A stretch of 64,000 nt of DNA from Planctomycetota bacterium (GTDB taxonomy: Bacteria; Planctomycetota; Phycisphaerae; Phycisphaerales; UBA1924): assembly GCA_018968885.1 (NCBI GenBank), contig JAGWZK010000009.1, positions 1 to 64,000 of the forward strand, written 5' to 3'. Of the stretch, positions 51,401-60,711 are shown in pieces. The stretch's first letter is position 1. The number at the start of each line of letters is the position of its first letter. Under the pieces are notes generated by a model. That model was not told where the DNA came from. It worked only from the letters and a program-made list of their open reading frames with translations, and did no database searches. Both the position numbers and the translations under genes were made by a program.

Positions 51401-52063
51401 TCATATACCTTCGGTCGTCACGATCACATGTGCTGCCGCGCGATAGCTCTGCGCGTACTTTGCAAACGTGGGTTCGGCGATAGAGTCAAAGTGCTGCCGC
51501 GCCCGCTCTACGCCCATGCCGCGCTCGCCGCGAAGTTCGATGGCTTCCCAACGTGACCAGCGCGTTGCCGACTCGGCGTGGACATACACCAGCAGGTCGG
51601 CGAGTGACGCGATGCGGTTGTGAAGTGCAAACAGCCCTTCCACCACGATCATGTTCGCAGGTTGCACCAACTGACTTCCTACGCGGCGGTGACTCTGAAA
51701 GCTCCAGATCGGAACGTGGGTCGCCTGTTGTTGACGCAGCGCAGCGAGGTTCTGGGCCAGAAGGTCCAGATCGGCCTCTTCCGGCTCATCGCGGCGGGCG
51801 GGATCGACCTTGGAATAGTCGGGAAGGTAGTGGTCCGTCGAGATCATGAGACCTTGGGATTCGCTGGCGAGTCGCCTCGCCAAGGTGGTTTTGCCAGCGC
51901 CAACCGGTCCCGTGATGTGCACCAATGCGGGACGCGATGCGGGTTGCAAACGAGCGAGGATGTGGGTGACCGCTGAGTGGATCGGCAGCGCCGACGGCTC
52001 TGCGCGATCGTGGCGTGAATGCGGTATGTTGTACTTCGGAGTTGACGGATCTGGTGGAGGCAC
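51401..52063 (-). CDS. Uridine kinase-like P-loop NTPase
   Basis: The 220-residue protein has the kinase P-loop GPVGAGKTTLA (about 52-62), an STDHYLPDYSKVDPARRDEPEE substrate region, and VVEGLFALHN typical of uridine kinase (Udk) and related nucleoside kinases. Likely reaction: ATP-dependent phosphorylation of uridine or a related molecule. The frame begins at a GTG immediately adjacent to the divergent transporter's ATG, with no spacer, and no SD site is seen, so the true start may be internal. It shares a promoter region with the CNT transporter, fitting nucleoside salvage. Confidence 0.78.
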   Translation of the reverse strand: MPPPDPSTPKYNIPHSRHDRAEPSALPIHSAVTHILARLQPASRPALVHITGPVGAGKTTLARRLASESQGLMISTDHYLPDYSKVDPARRDEPEEADLDLLAQNLAALRQQQATHVPIWSFQSHRRVGSQLVQPANMIVVEGLFALHNRIASLADLLVYVHAESATRWSRWEAIELRGERGMGVERARQHFDSIAEPTFAKYAQSYRAAAHVIVTTEGI

Positions 52064-53365
52064 ATGGAACAGTACCGCGGAATCCTCGGCATCGTGACAC
52101 TGCTGGCGATTGGCTTTCTCTTTTCAGCCCATCGCAAGCAGATTTCCTGGCGGGTGATCTGCGCCGGAGTGCTGCTGCAACTGATGATCGCGTGGCTTTT
52201 TCTGTCGTTCGGCCCGGTGGCTGAGCAGTTTCAGAAGGTCGGCGCGGTGATCACCAGGGTGATCACGTTTGCCGATGCGGGGATCGAGTTCATCTTCGGG
52301 AAGGAACTTTCCAACCCGACGCGACCTTGGGGCTTCATCTTCGCCGTCAAGGTGCTGCCGATCATCATCTTCTTTGCCTCGCTTATGGGCATCCTGTATC
52401 ACCTGGGGATCATGCAGCGGGTGGTGGCGGCGTTTGCGTGGGTGCTGCGGAAGACGCTGGGGATCACGGGTGCTGAGGCGTTGTGCGCAGCAACGAACAT
52501 CTTTGTGGGTCAGACCGAGGCGCCGCTGGTGGTGAAGCCGTTCATTGCGGGCATGACGAAATCGCAGTTGACCGCGGTGATGTCAGGCGGTTTTGCGACG
52601 ATCGCTGGAAGCGTGATGGCGGCATACATCGGGATTCTGGGTGGAGAGAGTGATGCGAGTAAGACCCAGTTTGCCGTGCACCTGCTGACGGCCTCGATCA
52701 TGTCGGCACCGGCGGGCTTGGTGATGGCGAAGTTACTCATGCCTGAGACGGAGACGCCCCGCGATGAACGGGTGTCGGCGCTGAATGCGCCACGCGAGAC
52801 CGTCAATGTGATTGACGCGGCGGTGGCGGGCGCATCGGATGGATTGAAACTGGCTTTGAATGTCGGCGCGATGCTGCTGGCATTTGTGGCCTTGATCGCT
52901 TTACTGGATTGGCCGATCAGTTCCTTTGGCGGCACCTCGTTGGGCAAGGCCCTCGGGTATCAAGTCGGGATCAAGGAGTTGAATCTGGAGTCTCTGCTGG
53001 CGTTGCCGTTCCGGCCACTGGCATGGCTGATGGGTGTGGCGTGGGTGGATTGCGAGTTCTTCGGCTCGCTGCTCGGCAAGCAATTGGTGGCGACAGAGTT
53101 TGTGGCGTATTTGTCTTTGGGGCAGGCGGTGAATCCGGGGGAGGGGATGGCGAGCACGATTTCGCCCAGAACTGCGGCGATCGCAACCTACGCCCTCTGC
53201 GGTTTTGCCAACTTTGCCTCGATCGGCATTCAGATCGGCGGGCTGTCTGCGATCGCGCCGGAGCGGCGTTCGGATCTGGCACGCTTGGCACTGCGGGCGA
53301 TGTTTGCAGGGGCGATGGCGTGCTGGATGACGGGTGCTGTGGCGAGTCTTTTCATTCCCGTCTGA
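52064..53365 (+). CDS. Concentrative nucleoside transporter (CNT/NupC family)
   Basis: The 433-residue membrane protein has about ten helices and CNT signatures: an N-terminal RKQISWRVICAG, GAEALCAATNIFVGQTEAPLVVKPFI (the nucleoside-binding hairpin with the conserved G-Q-T-E-A-P) and YALCGFANFASIGIQIGG late. CNT proteins import nucleosides with H+ or Na+. The start ATG has GGAGG three bases before it. It is head-to-head with a uridine kinase-like gene, which would phosphorylate imported uridine. It ends eight bases before the convergent HMA-tailed protein gene. Confidence 0.93.
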   Translation: MEQYRGILGIVTLLAIGFLFSAHRKQISWRVICAGVLLQLMIAWLFLSFGPVAEQFQKVGAVITRVITFADAGIEFIFGKELSNPTRPWGFIFAVKVLPIIIFFASLMGILYHLGIMQRVVAAFAWVLRKTLGITGAEALCAATNIFVGQTEAPLVVKPFIAGMTKSQLTAVMSGGFATIAGSVMAAYIGILGGESDASKTQFAVHLLTASIMSAPAGLVMAKLLMPETETPRDERVSALNAPRETVNVIDAAVAGASDGLKLALNVGAMLLAFVALIALLDWPISSFGGTSLGKALGYQVGIKELNLESLLALPFRPLAWLMGVAWVDCEFFGSLLGKQLVATEFVAYLSLGQAVNPGEGMASTISPRTAAIATYALCGFANFASIGIQIGGLSAIAPERRSDLARLALRAMFAGAMACWMTGAVASLFIPV

Positions 53366-53372
53366 TTCGAAT

Positions 53373-54359
53373 TCACTTCTTGATTGATGCTTTGTATTTG
53401 GTCGAAGCAAGTGCTTTGACTAATTGTTCGGCGGTGAGGGATGAACCCGATTCAAGTTCCACGGTACAGGTGTTGTCTTCGTGAGAAGCAGTCGCGGTCT
53501 TCACGCCCTTGAGCTTCTTGAGTGTGTTGGCGACGGTGCCTTCGCACACAGCGCAGGACATGCCTTCGACAGTGATGGTGATCTGTGACTGCTTGGACGC
53601 GGCGATCTCGGGCCCGCCTTGGGAGCGGTCGGAAATACGCAAAGCGCGAAATGCGGTCGCGGCATCGGACTTGGTCCACAAACCGACTGAACCGGATTTG
53701 GTGTAGCGATCATCACTGGCGGAAACCAATTCCTCGCCATCCATCCAGCCGGTGAGGGCGGCACCTCGAGCGCGGACGGAAAGTGAATGGGTGGTGCCGG
53801 GAGTGTGTTCGATGTTTTCGGCAGCGGCGAGCTTTTCGCCAGCACCATCGACGACGCGGTAGAGGCGGAGGTCTTTCTTCAATGGGTTGTAGCGCAAGAG
53901 GTAGAAATTGCGTTCATCGACCATGCGGAACATGATGCCACCACCCTGATCGGTGCTGCCTGAGAGGGGCGTGATGTTCACGGTGACATCAACATCTGGT
54001 CCGACACCTTGATCGAGTATGAGTTGATTGAAGTCTGCCGCGGGCGAGGCGGGGCGGCAGACGACTTGCTTGGCTTTGTCGAGCGTCTGGATCGCCCATA
54101 TCGCCGGGTCGCGAGGTTGAGGTCGCTGACCGTCAGCCGGTTTGATGCGAGGACTGGATGAGCGCCATGCGCCGGGGAGTGGGCCATCCGGCGTTTTCTC
54201 GAAGCCGAACTCCATGAGTGCGGGCTTGGGTGAATTTGCGGCGGCGGGAATTGGGTCGTCGTATTGGGCTTTGGCCGTGAGGGAACAGGATGCACAAGCA
54301 GCCAGATATGCCGCGACCAAAGGCGCATGAAGGGGCGCGATGACGTTTGAGGATTGCAT
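53373..54359 (-). CDS. Secreted LamG/DUF1080-like protein with C-terminal heavy-metal-associated (HMA) domain
   Basis: The 328-residue protein has a signal-like N-terminus (PLVAAYLAACASCSL), a beta-sandwich domain (about 45-245; FEKTPDGPLPGAW, GGGIMFRMVDERNFYLLRYNP, and SGSVGLWTKSDAATAFRALRI), and an HMA domain from 260 with the metal-binding GMSCAVC (C269, C272). The front domain resembles the DUF1080/LamG-type module common in planctomycetes. HMA domains normally bind Cu(I) or Zn in cytoplasmic chaperones or ATPases, so an exported version is unusual. Function unknown. Confidence 0.8.
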   Translation of the reverse strand: MQSSNVIAPLHAPLVAAYLAACASCSLTAKAQYDDPIPAAANSPKPALMEFGFEKTPDGPLPGAWRSSSPRIKPADGQRPQPRDPAIWAIQTLDKAKQVVCRPASPAADFNQLILDQGVGPDVDVTVNITPLSGSTDQGGGIMFRMVDERNFYLLRYNPLKKDLRLYRVVDGAGEKLAAAENIEHTPGTTHSLSVRARGAALTGWMDGEELVSASDDRYTKSGSVGLWTKSDAATAFRALRISDRSQGGPEIAASKQSQITITVEGMSCAVCEGTVANTLKKLKGVKTATASHEDNTCTVELESGSSLTAEQLVKALASTKYKASIKK

Positions 54360-54406
54360 GAGTGATTACCCCGGAGTGAAAGAGAAACCGAGAGGGGTGA
54401 ACAAAT

Positions 54407-54478
54407 AGCGGGCGAGGAGGATCGAACTCCCGACATCAGCGTTGGGAACGCTGCGTTCTACCGCTGAACTACGCCCGC
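54407..54478 (-). tRNA. tRNA-Gly (anticodon CCC)
   Basis: On the minus strand a 72-base cloverleaf folds: acceptor GCGGGCG with CGCCCGC, D-arm GTTC-AGCGGTA-GAAC, anticodon stem CAGCG with CGCTG around the loop TTCCCAA (anticodon CCC, reads GGG), and T-arm GGGAG-TTCGATC-CTCCT. CCA is not encoded. It lies in the gap after the membrane-protein gene and before the HMA-tailed gene, on the same strand. Confidence 0.95.
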
Positions 54479-54536
54479 GGCATGCTTCAGTATACCCAAG
54501 CGATTCTGCGTTGGATACGCGGATGCACGGTGAGGA

Positions 54537-55127
54537 TTAGATGTAATCGGTGCGGACCTGCCCGAAATCCTCGGGCTTGCGCTTCACAAAGCCGAACCAG
54601 ATGGCACAGAAGAGAGGCCACGCAAAGGAGAGGAGCACACCAAAGGCGATACCGATGTAGGCAAAGGCCCCGCCCTGCTGCTGTTGCTTGGCCCACATGT
54701 TGTCGGGATTCTCTGCGGCCCAGGCGCTGAGTGCCATCTGCCGCTGAATCTGCATGGCGATGCCGATGCCGCCGATCACAATCGCCAACCCAACATACGC
54801 CAGGTGCAGAATCCGTCCCGTGTAGTTGCGTTTCACGGTCATGATTCCCGCGACAATCAGCAGGATGGTCGGAATGAAACCCGCACCCATCGCCAACATC
54901 TGCAAGCCCGTCGGCTTCATGATGTCCGGCATCGCTCCCATCTGATCTTCCGCGCCTTTGGTGATCGTCGACATCATCGAAAGTCCGACTAAGCCGCATC
55001 CGCCGCACAGCAGGCCAAGCGAGCCCCAGACGATACTGATGATGCCGACCGGCTTGGGCCAGCCAGGTTGGGTGTCAAAGTCATCCTGCAAAACTGGCGG
55101 CTCTACATTGGGCGAAAAAGTGCTCAT
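54537..55127 (-). CDS. Hypothetical four-helix membrane protein
   Basis: The 196-residue protein has a short N-terminal soluble part (to about 26), helices at about 27-50, 77-98, 107-125 and 152-178, and a charged tail (FVKRKPEDFGQVRTDYI). It has no recognised motif. GGAGAG lies upstream of the ATG. It lies 28 bases after pheS on the same strand and may be co-transcribed. Confidence 0.7.
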   Translation of the reverse strand: MSTFSPNVEPPVLQDDFDTQPGWPKPVGIISIVWGSLGLLCGGCGLVGLSMMSTITKGAEDQMGAMPDIMKPTGLQMLAMGAGFIPTILLIVAGIMTVKRNYTGRILHLAYVGLAIVIGGIGIAMQIQRQMALSAWAAENPDNMWAKQQQQGGAFAYIGIAFGVLLSFAWPLFCAIWFGFVKRKPEDFGQVRTDYI

Positions 55128-55155
55128 GGTAACTCTCCATCATCCGCGGACCTGA

Positions 55156-56193
55156 TCACAGTTGTGAGAGGAAGCGGATGTCGTTCTCAAACAGCATACG
55201 GATATCCGGAATCTCGTACCGCTTCATAGCGATGCGTTCGATACCGAAACCGAATGCGAATCCCTGCCATTCTTCGGGATTGATGCCGCACCCTTGCAGG
55301 ACGTTGGGGTGGACCATGCCACAGCCGCCAAGTTCGACCCATTTTGCCGGTTGATCAGCGCGGAAGCGGATTTTCATGTCCAGTTCTGCGGAGGGCTCGG
55401 TGAAGGGGAAGAAGGATGGACGGAGGCGGATTTCGGAATCTTCGCCAAAATAGGCTTGGGCAAACTGCACCAGGGTGGTCTTGAGATCCGCCATGGTCAC
55501 GGCGCGGTCGATGTACAGGCCCTCGATCTGATGGAACATGAAGGAGTGGGTCGCATCAACGGTGTCGGGGCGATACACGCGCCCCGGAGCCACGATTTTG
55601 ATGGGGGCGCGGAGTTGGCCGCCACCGGCCTTCACAGCAGCTTCCATCACGCGGATCTGCACCGTGCTTGTCTGACTGCGAAGCATCCGGGGCGTGCTCA
55701 CCTTTCGCGGATCATCCACATAGAAGTTGTCGATGGGGTCACGAGCGGGATGCTCGGCAGGAATGTTCAATCTCGCGAAGTTGTGCTCATCGTCTTCCAA
55801 TTCGGGGCCATCGGCGACCTCGAAGCCCATGCGGGCAAAAACCTCGCAGAGTTCTTCGCGAACGCGGGTGATGATGTGGCGGCGGCCCAACCCGGTGCTG
55901 GTGACAAAACCCGGTTCGGTCAGGTCGACTGTCTCGGGAGAAGGGTCATTGGCACCCAGGGCACCCTTGCGTTCGGCAAAGGCGGCTTCGAGGGCGGCGC
56001 GAACGGCGTTCATACGGGCCCCGCCGGCGGCCTTTTGCTCTTTGGGGAGCTTGGCAAAATCGCCCATTGCGGCTTTGAGCTTGCCACTGGGGCCGAGGTA
56101 GGAGAGCCGCCAGGCCTCCAGACCGGCGGCATCCTTTGCCGCGACGAGGGAGGCGAGACCTTCTGATTCGAGTTGGGCGAGAGATTCGAGCAT
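55156..56193 (-). CDS. pheS: Phenylalanyl-tRNA synthetase alpha subunit
   Basis: The 345-residue protein has the N-terminal coiled coil (about 1-90), the motif 2 region GRVYRPDTVDATHSFMFHQIEG and motif 3 GFAFGFGIERIAMKRY, plus the ARDPIDNFYV segment. It makes Phe-tRNA(Phe) with the beta subunit PheT as an (alpha-beta)2 enzyme. pheT, normally directly downstream, is absent here; a membrane-protein gene takes its place. Upstream lies a 149-base interval containing an inverted repeat. Confidence 0.96.
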   Translation of the reverse strand: MLESLAQLESEGLASLVAAKDAAGLEAWRLSYLGPSGKLKAAMGDFAKLPKEQKAAGGARMNAVRAALEAAFAERKGALGANDPSPETVDLTEPGFVTSTGLGRRHIITRVREELCEVFARMGFEVADGPELEDDEHNFARLNIPAEHPARDPIDNFYVDDPRKVSTPRMLRSQTSTVQIRVMEAAVKAGGGQLRAPIKIVAPGRVYRPDTVDATHSFMFHQIEGLYIDRAVTMADLKTTLVQFAQAYFGEDSEIRLRPSFFPFTEPSAELDMKIRFRADQPAKWVELGGCGMVHPNVLQGCGINPEEWQGFAFGFGIERIAMKRYEIPDIRMLFENDIRFLSQL

Positions 56194-56252
56194 GAGCGTT
56201 GAGAGTAACGGCTTCGAAGGCGTTTGTCAGGGGGTGTGAAGAGACAAAAGTG

Positions 56253-56277
56253 CGTGACCTGACAGGCAGTTGTCACG
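56253..56277. repeat. Inverted repeat CGTGAC-N13-GTCACG upstream of pheS
   Basis: Perfect 6-bp arms separated by 13 bases lie in the 149-base interval between the aminotransferase stop and pheS. The spacing, about two helical turns between arm centres, suits a dimeric regulator. It could also be a weak stem. No T-box features are seen. Confidence 0.3.
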
Positions 56278-56342
56278 TCACGGTGGAGTTATCTGAGTTT
56301 GGGCGGATCAACCGAAAGGCGGTTGATGGTTATCCAGGCCGA

Positions 56343-57812
56343 TCACACCACCTTGGCCATGCCGCGTTCGATGCAGGCAAAGACGCGTGGCCAATCGGCG
56401 ATGTTGAAGACGGGCAAAGGCGGCAGCATGCGGATGTGGTACGGACCGTGGCCGCAGGAGAAGATGACAGCGCCTTCGTCAAAGATGGCCTTGCACGCCT
56501 TGCCGATTTTGTCTTTGCTGCCGCCGTAGGGTGTGAACTTCATCATGCCGCCGATACCGCCGCAGATTTCGTGTTCGTAGCCCAGAGCATCGGTGACCTT
56601 GGGGAACCATTCGGGGTGACGCGCGGCGAGGGACTTGACCTGTTCGCGGAAGGCAGCGTGGTGCTTGGCGAATGAGCCATTTTCACCGTAGAAGGTGCTG
56701 GCGCCGTCGCGGAGTTTCTCGATGATGCGGCGGCCAACGCGGAAGGTGGGTCCCTCGCCGGTGAAGGTGCCGCTGAGCAGGCCGGGCTTGGGGTTGTATT
56801 CCTCGGTGAAGAGGGTGGCGCAGGCCTGAGTCATCTTGCCGACGCAGAAGACATCGACGTATTCGCCCAGGTCGAAGAGTTCATAGGCGAACATGCGAGG
56901 CGTACGACCCCAGGTCTGGATTTCGTCATCCCAGATGGCAATTTTGCGAGCGCGGCAGACATCCATGAGGGCTTTGAAGTAGTCGCGATTGCCGACGTTG
57001 AAGCCACCTTCGCCCTGGCAGAGTTCGAAGATGAAGCAGGCGTGCTGGCCGGGGTACCGATCGATGTATTGGTTGAGGTGCCACACGGAAAGATCGATGT
57101 AGCGCTTCATGCCCATGGCGCGGGCCTGAGATTCGTCGTAGAAGGGCATGTAGTCGACGAGCGTTGAGAGAGGGACGCCCTGGCGATAATCGGCGGTATC
57201 ACCAATCTGGCACATGGTGATGGAGCGACCCATGAAGCAGTCTTTGAAGGCGATCACGCGGCTGGCGGGGGCGTGCTTCTGGAAGCAGACCTTGAGAGCG
57301 TTTTCATTGGCCATCGCGCCGCCGGTGGAGACATAGGAATACTTCAAGCGACTGTGCTTGCGGGCCTCGGCCAGAAGGGCCTCGGAGAATTCGAAGGCGT
57401 CGAAATTGGTCTGCAGGTTGCCGTGCTTGACGGTGTCATCGATGGAGCCGAGGAGAGACTCGGCGATGAGGTCGGGCTCGGAGTGGCCAAAGAAGTGAAC
57501 GCCGATGCCGGCGATCATGTCCCACTTGACGGAGCCATCGAGAAGTTCGACGAGCGCGCCGTTGCCGACGCCACTGCCGATGTAGGGATAGAGCAGGCCG
57601 CGGCCCCGGACATCCGCTGCACGCTTCATGAGGGTGTCGTAGGACTCTTTGAGTCCGGCGTTGGGAGGGCGGACATCAGTGATCTGAGCCGAGGTCGAGC
57701 GCACCTGATCAACGATGGTCTTGATCGCGGCGTGCACGGCAGGGCTGGAGCGGAGTTGCTGCCCCAACGTGACTGATGGCGAGAGAGAAGCTGTCGGTGA
57801 ACTGGTCGTCAT
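56343..57812 (-). CDS. Class III PLP-dependent aminotransferase
   Basis: The 489-residue protein follows the class III (acetylornithine/ornithine-type) fold: YSYVSTGGAMANENALKVCFQ for the PLP phosphate site, FELCQGEGGFN, WDDEIQTWGRT (Asp of the PLP ring site) and VGKMTQ with the likely Schiff-base Lys. The insert before the active-site Lys (ELFDLGEYVDVFC) and its length put it outside the standard ArgD/LAT groups, so the substrate is undetermined. The ATG at 57812 is preferred; the frame extends 40 codons upstream. It follows the M20 peptidase gene on the same strand, 143 bases after its stop, and may be part of that transcription unit. Confidence 0.85.
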   Translation of the reverse strand: MTTSSPTASLSPSVTLGQQLRSSPAVHAAIKTIVDQVRSTSAQITDVRPPNAGLKESYDTLMKRAADVRGRGLLYPYIGSGVGNGALVELLDGSVKWDMIAGIGVHFFGHSEPDLIAESLLGSIDDTVKHGNLQTNFDAFEFSEALLAEARKHSRLKYSYVSTGGAMANENALKVCFQKHAPASRVIAFKDCFMGRSITMCQIGDTADYRQGVPLSTLVDYMPFYDESQARAMGMKRYIDLSVWHLNQYIDRYPGQHACFIFELCQGEGGFNVGNRDYFKALMDVCRARKIAIWDDEIQTWGRTPRMFAYELFDLGEYVDVFCVGKMTQACATLFTEEYNPKPGLLSGTFTGEGPTFRVGRRIIEKLRDGASTFYGENGSFAKHHAAFREQVKSLAARHPEWFPKVTDALGYEHEICGGIGGMMKFTPYGGSKDKIGKACKAIFDEGAVIFSCGHGPYHIRMLPPLPVFNIADWPRVFACIERGMAKVV

Positions 57813-57955
57813 GGCGAAGCATAGATCGACCGAAAACCGGGGATGACCCAGAAAAGTGACAAGGCGAACGGCTGAGAATGGAGTGCGGCAGAAATGTTGA
57901 GGCGACTGGCCGGAATAGACGGCACAACTCATCGATAGAAAGCGGAGAATGAGGG

Positions 57956-59176
57956 TTAGAGGGATTCGCGCTGGCTGAGGCGGTGCATCAGGATCGCGAG
58001 AAGTTGGCAGCGTTCGACCAGACTGGAGAGGTCAATCCACTCCTGGGGAGTGTGCAGGCCGCCACCACGGACGCCGAGGGTGTCGATGGTTGGGCAACCG
58101 GCGGCCTGCAGGTTGTTGCCATCGCAGACGCCGCCGGTTTTGGCAAAGGGCATCGTTTGGCCAAGGTCGGTGGCGACAGCGCGGGTGAGGTCGGCGAGTT
58201 TCTGTGTGCCGGGGGTGAGGGGCTTGGCGGGGCGGTTGAAACTGCGATGAACGGTGACGCTGGGGAGGTTGGAGCCGGAGGATGCGAGGGCATCCAGTTG
58301 TGCAGCCGCGAGGGATTCGGCTTCGGCGGTGAAGTATCGAACATTGCCCCATGCGCGGGCGTGATCGGGAACGACGTTGGGGGCGACACCACCGATGATG
58401 CGGCCGATGCTGCAGATGAGACCGTTGGCAGGATCAGCGATTTTGGCGGCATCGAGCACGGAGTGCGAGAGGGCGTTGATGGCGGAGACGCCGGAGGTGA
58501 AATCTCGACCAACGTGGGCGGCCCTGCCGCGGGCCTCGAGCATGAACTGACCGGAGCCGGGACGTTCGACGACAAGAGAGCCGTCGGGGAGGGCGGGCTC
58601 GAGGGCGAGGCCGACATCGTGTTGAGCACCGGCTTGGCGGAGGGCGTCATCGGAGTGATACGAGCCGGTTTCCTCATCGCTATTCAGGATGAAAGACCAA
58701 GCGACAGAGGCACCGATTTCATCGAGGGCTTCGAGCGCGGCCATGGCGATGACGAGGCCGCCCTTCATATCGACGCAGCCGGGGCCTGTGGCGGTCTTGC
58801 CGTCACTGTTGAGTGTGAGGGAGCGAAACGGAGATGAGGGTTCGTGAACGGTGTCGAGGTGGCCGGAGAGGAGGAGCTTGAGTCCTGAGCGATTTGCTGT
58901 GCGGGAAAGGAGTGCTGTGGGTGGCGACGGCGACTCGGCGGCAGCATCATCCAGAGACATGGTGAGCCACGAAGGGCGTGGCGTGCCGGGGGTAAGCGTT
59001 GGTGTGGCACCGAGAGCCATACAACGGGCGGAGAAGCGTTCGCGTGATTCATCCAGACCGGCGGAGTTGGCACCACCGGTGGGAATGCCCACGTGCAGGC
59101 GAAGATCGTCGAGCAGGGCATCGCGGCGACGAGCGATGACTTCGCACAGGCGTTGTTCGGTGGCTGACACACTCAT
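57956..59176 (-). CDS. M20 family metallopeptidase (CPG2/ArgE/DapE type)
   Basis: The 406-residue protein has the M20 metal motifs SGHLDTVHEP (first His and Asp), GPGCVDMKGG (bridging Asp), DEETGS (general base Glu and metal Glu), and a lid/dimerisation domain with GRAAHVGRDFTSGVSAINA. The late GVRGGGLHTPQEWIDL contains the C-terminal metal His. It resembles glutamate carboxypeptidase-like zinc peptidases acting on N-acyl amino acids or small peptides. Its ATG overlaps the M48 stop (ATGA), showing translational coupling. Confidence 0.92.
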   Translation of the reverse strand: MSVSATEQRLCEVIARRRDALLDDLRLHVGIPTGGANSAGLDESRERFSARCMALGATPTLTPGTPRPSWLTMSLDDAAAESPSPPTALLSRTANRSGLKLLLSGHLDTVHEPSSPFRSLTLNSDGKTATGPGCVDMKGGLVIAMAALEALDEIGASVAWSFILNSDEETGSYHSDDALRQAGAQHDVGLALEPALPDGSLVVERPGSGQFMLEARGRAAHVGRDFTSGVSAINALSHSVLDAAKIADPANGLICSIGRIIGGVAPNVVPDHARAWGNVRYFTAEAESLAAAQLDALASSGSNLPSVTVHRSFNRPAKPLTPGTQKLADLTRAVATDLGQTMPFAKTGGVCDGNNLQAAGCPTIDTLGVRGGGLHTPQEWIDLSSLVERCQLLAILMHRLSQRESL

Positions 59177-60711
59177 CGGATGACCTCTGCATGATCGCAC
59201 ATGGAGTGACTGATAAGAGAGAAATCGGCGGGGATGGTCTGAATTGTCGAACTCCGGCGGGGTTGAGTGCCGGATTGTTCGCGGTTCAGCCGCTGAATAT
59301 CGACCCACGCCAGCCCGACACCGATGCAGAGCAGGACGATTGCAGCGATTTTGAGCCGCGCTGCGGTGCGATCGATCGGGAGGGCGCTGATGCTGACACC
59401 GATCAACTGGCGGAGCCGATCCTGACGCGTGGAAATCGAACCATGACGGAAGGAGAATTGCTCGGGCAGGATGCCGTTGAGATCGGCGACGGATTGCAAG
59501 GCATCGATCATGGTGGTGGCGGCGTTGGCGGAGATGATGCCGGGTTCGCCTGTGCCGCGTTCGGCGGCGTCGATGGCGAGGTGACGCGCGGCAAAGGCAT
59601 CGGCCTGCCACTCAAAGCGGCGGCTGACAAAGCCAAAAACGCAGGCGAGCATGATGAGGATGAAGACAGTGAGGATGAGTTCATCGCGAAGAGTGAGCTC
59701 GCCATGAAGCGACTCGATGGTCCATCCCGCGAGTGTGCCGATGGTCAGAATGCTGCCGACGCTGGACATGGAAAGAAAGAGAAGATGGCGATGTTTGATG
59801 TGGGCGATTTCGTGGGCCATGACAGCCTCGACCTCGCGCGTGGCCATCATTTCCAGCAGGCGATCAGTGAGAAGGATGTAACGCACGGGACGGGCGAGCC
59901 CCAGCACTGCACCATTTGCCATGGCACCGTGGGTGCGCCATAGCAGGAGGTTGTTGACGCCGATGCCGTGGCGAGCGCACATGCCGAGGAGGCGATCGCG
60001 AAGGTCACCAAACTCCAGGGGAATCGTGTCCCAGACCACGCGCAGAATCAGCGGCATGCAGATGATGACGAGAAGAACTCCCGAGAGCCGCGCGGCTTGC
60101 CACACCCACCATGGCTGAATGAATCGGCCAGAGAGTTGATCGATCAACCCAGACCACGCCATGATCAGAAGCATGGGAAGGGCCAGCAGCAGCACACCGT
60201 GGCGAAACTTGCCCACGGCAAACGTGAGCCGCGAGGGGAGCGAATGAACCGGTGTGCCATCATCCATGCGGCGCGAGAGCATGGCGGCAAACCAGCGTTC
60301 TTCGATCGGGTAGTTGATGAGCCAGGTGCCGATCAACCCGGCGAAGAGGGGCAGGAGCATGACCACTTCGGCGAGGCCGGGAACGACTGGAAGTGAACCT
60401 CGCACCGCATCAGCCCAACCCACCACCAAGACACCGACGGCATGGAGGATGACGAGCGCGATGTGAGAGCCGATGGTGGCTCGTTCTGACCATCCCAGCG
60501 CAGCAACAAGGCCGCGACGATCCAGCAGTCGAATGCAGAGACGGATGATGATCCAATGCGTCAGGAGCACGCCCAGCACGCCACCAATCTGAAATGCGAC
60601 CGCACCCCAGGAAGGAACATGACGAGCCAGCAACGCACCGAAACCATCAGCACGCATGCCCTGATGCATGTAGATCACACCGACAGCAATGATGATCAGT
60701 ATCTGCATCAT
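59173..60711 (-). CDS. M48 family integral-membrane zinc metalloprotease
   Basis: The 512-residue protein has about seven membrane helices and the zinc motif HEIAH in VMAHEIAHIKHRH (about 296-303), plus a late FEWQADAFAARHLA with the third ligand Glu/Asp region of Ste24/HtpX-like M48 enzymes. It probably removes damaged or mislocalised membrane proteins. The N-terminal half is extended relative to HtpX. It overlaps the GT87 gene by four bases upstream (ATGA) and the M20 gene by four downstream. Confidence 0.9.
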   Translation of the reverse strand: MMQILIIIAVGVIYMHQGMRADGFGALLARHVPSWGAVAFQIGGVLGVLLTHWIIIRLCIRLLDRRGLVAALGWSERATIGSHIALVILHAVGVLVVGWADAVRGSLPVVPGLAEVVMLLPLFAGLIGTWLINYPIEERWFAAMLSRRMDDGTPVHSLPSRLTFAVGKFRHGVLLLALPMLLIMAWSGLIDQLSGRFIQPWWVWQAARLSGVLLVIICMPLILRVVWDTIPLEFGDLRDRLLGMCARHGIGVNNLLLWRTHGAMANGAVLGLARPVRYILLTDRLLEMMATREVEAVMAHEIAHIKHRHLLFLSMSSVGSILTIGTLAGWTIESLHGELTLRDELILTVFILIMLACVFGFVSRRFEWQADAFAARHLAIDAAERGTGEPGIISANAATTMIDALQSVADLNGILPEQFSFRHGSISTRQDRLRQLIGVSISALPIDRTAARLKIAAIVLLCIGVGLAWVDIQRLNREQSGTQPRRSSTIQTIPADFSLISHSMCDHAEVIR

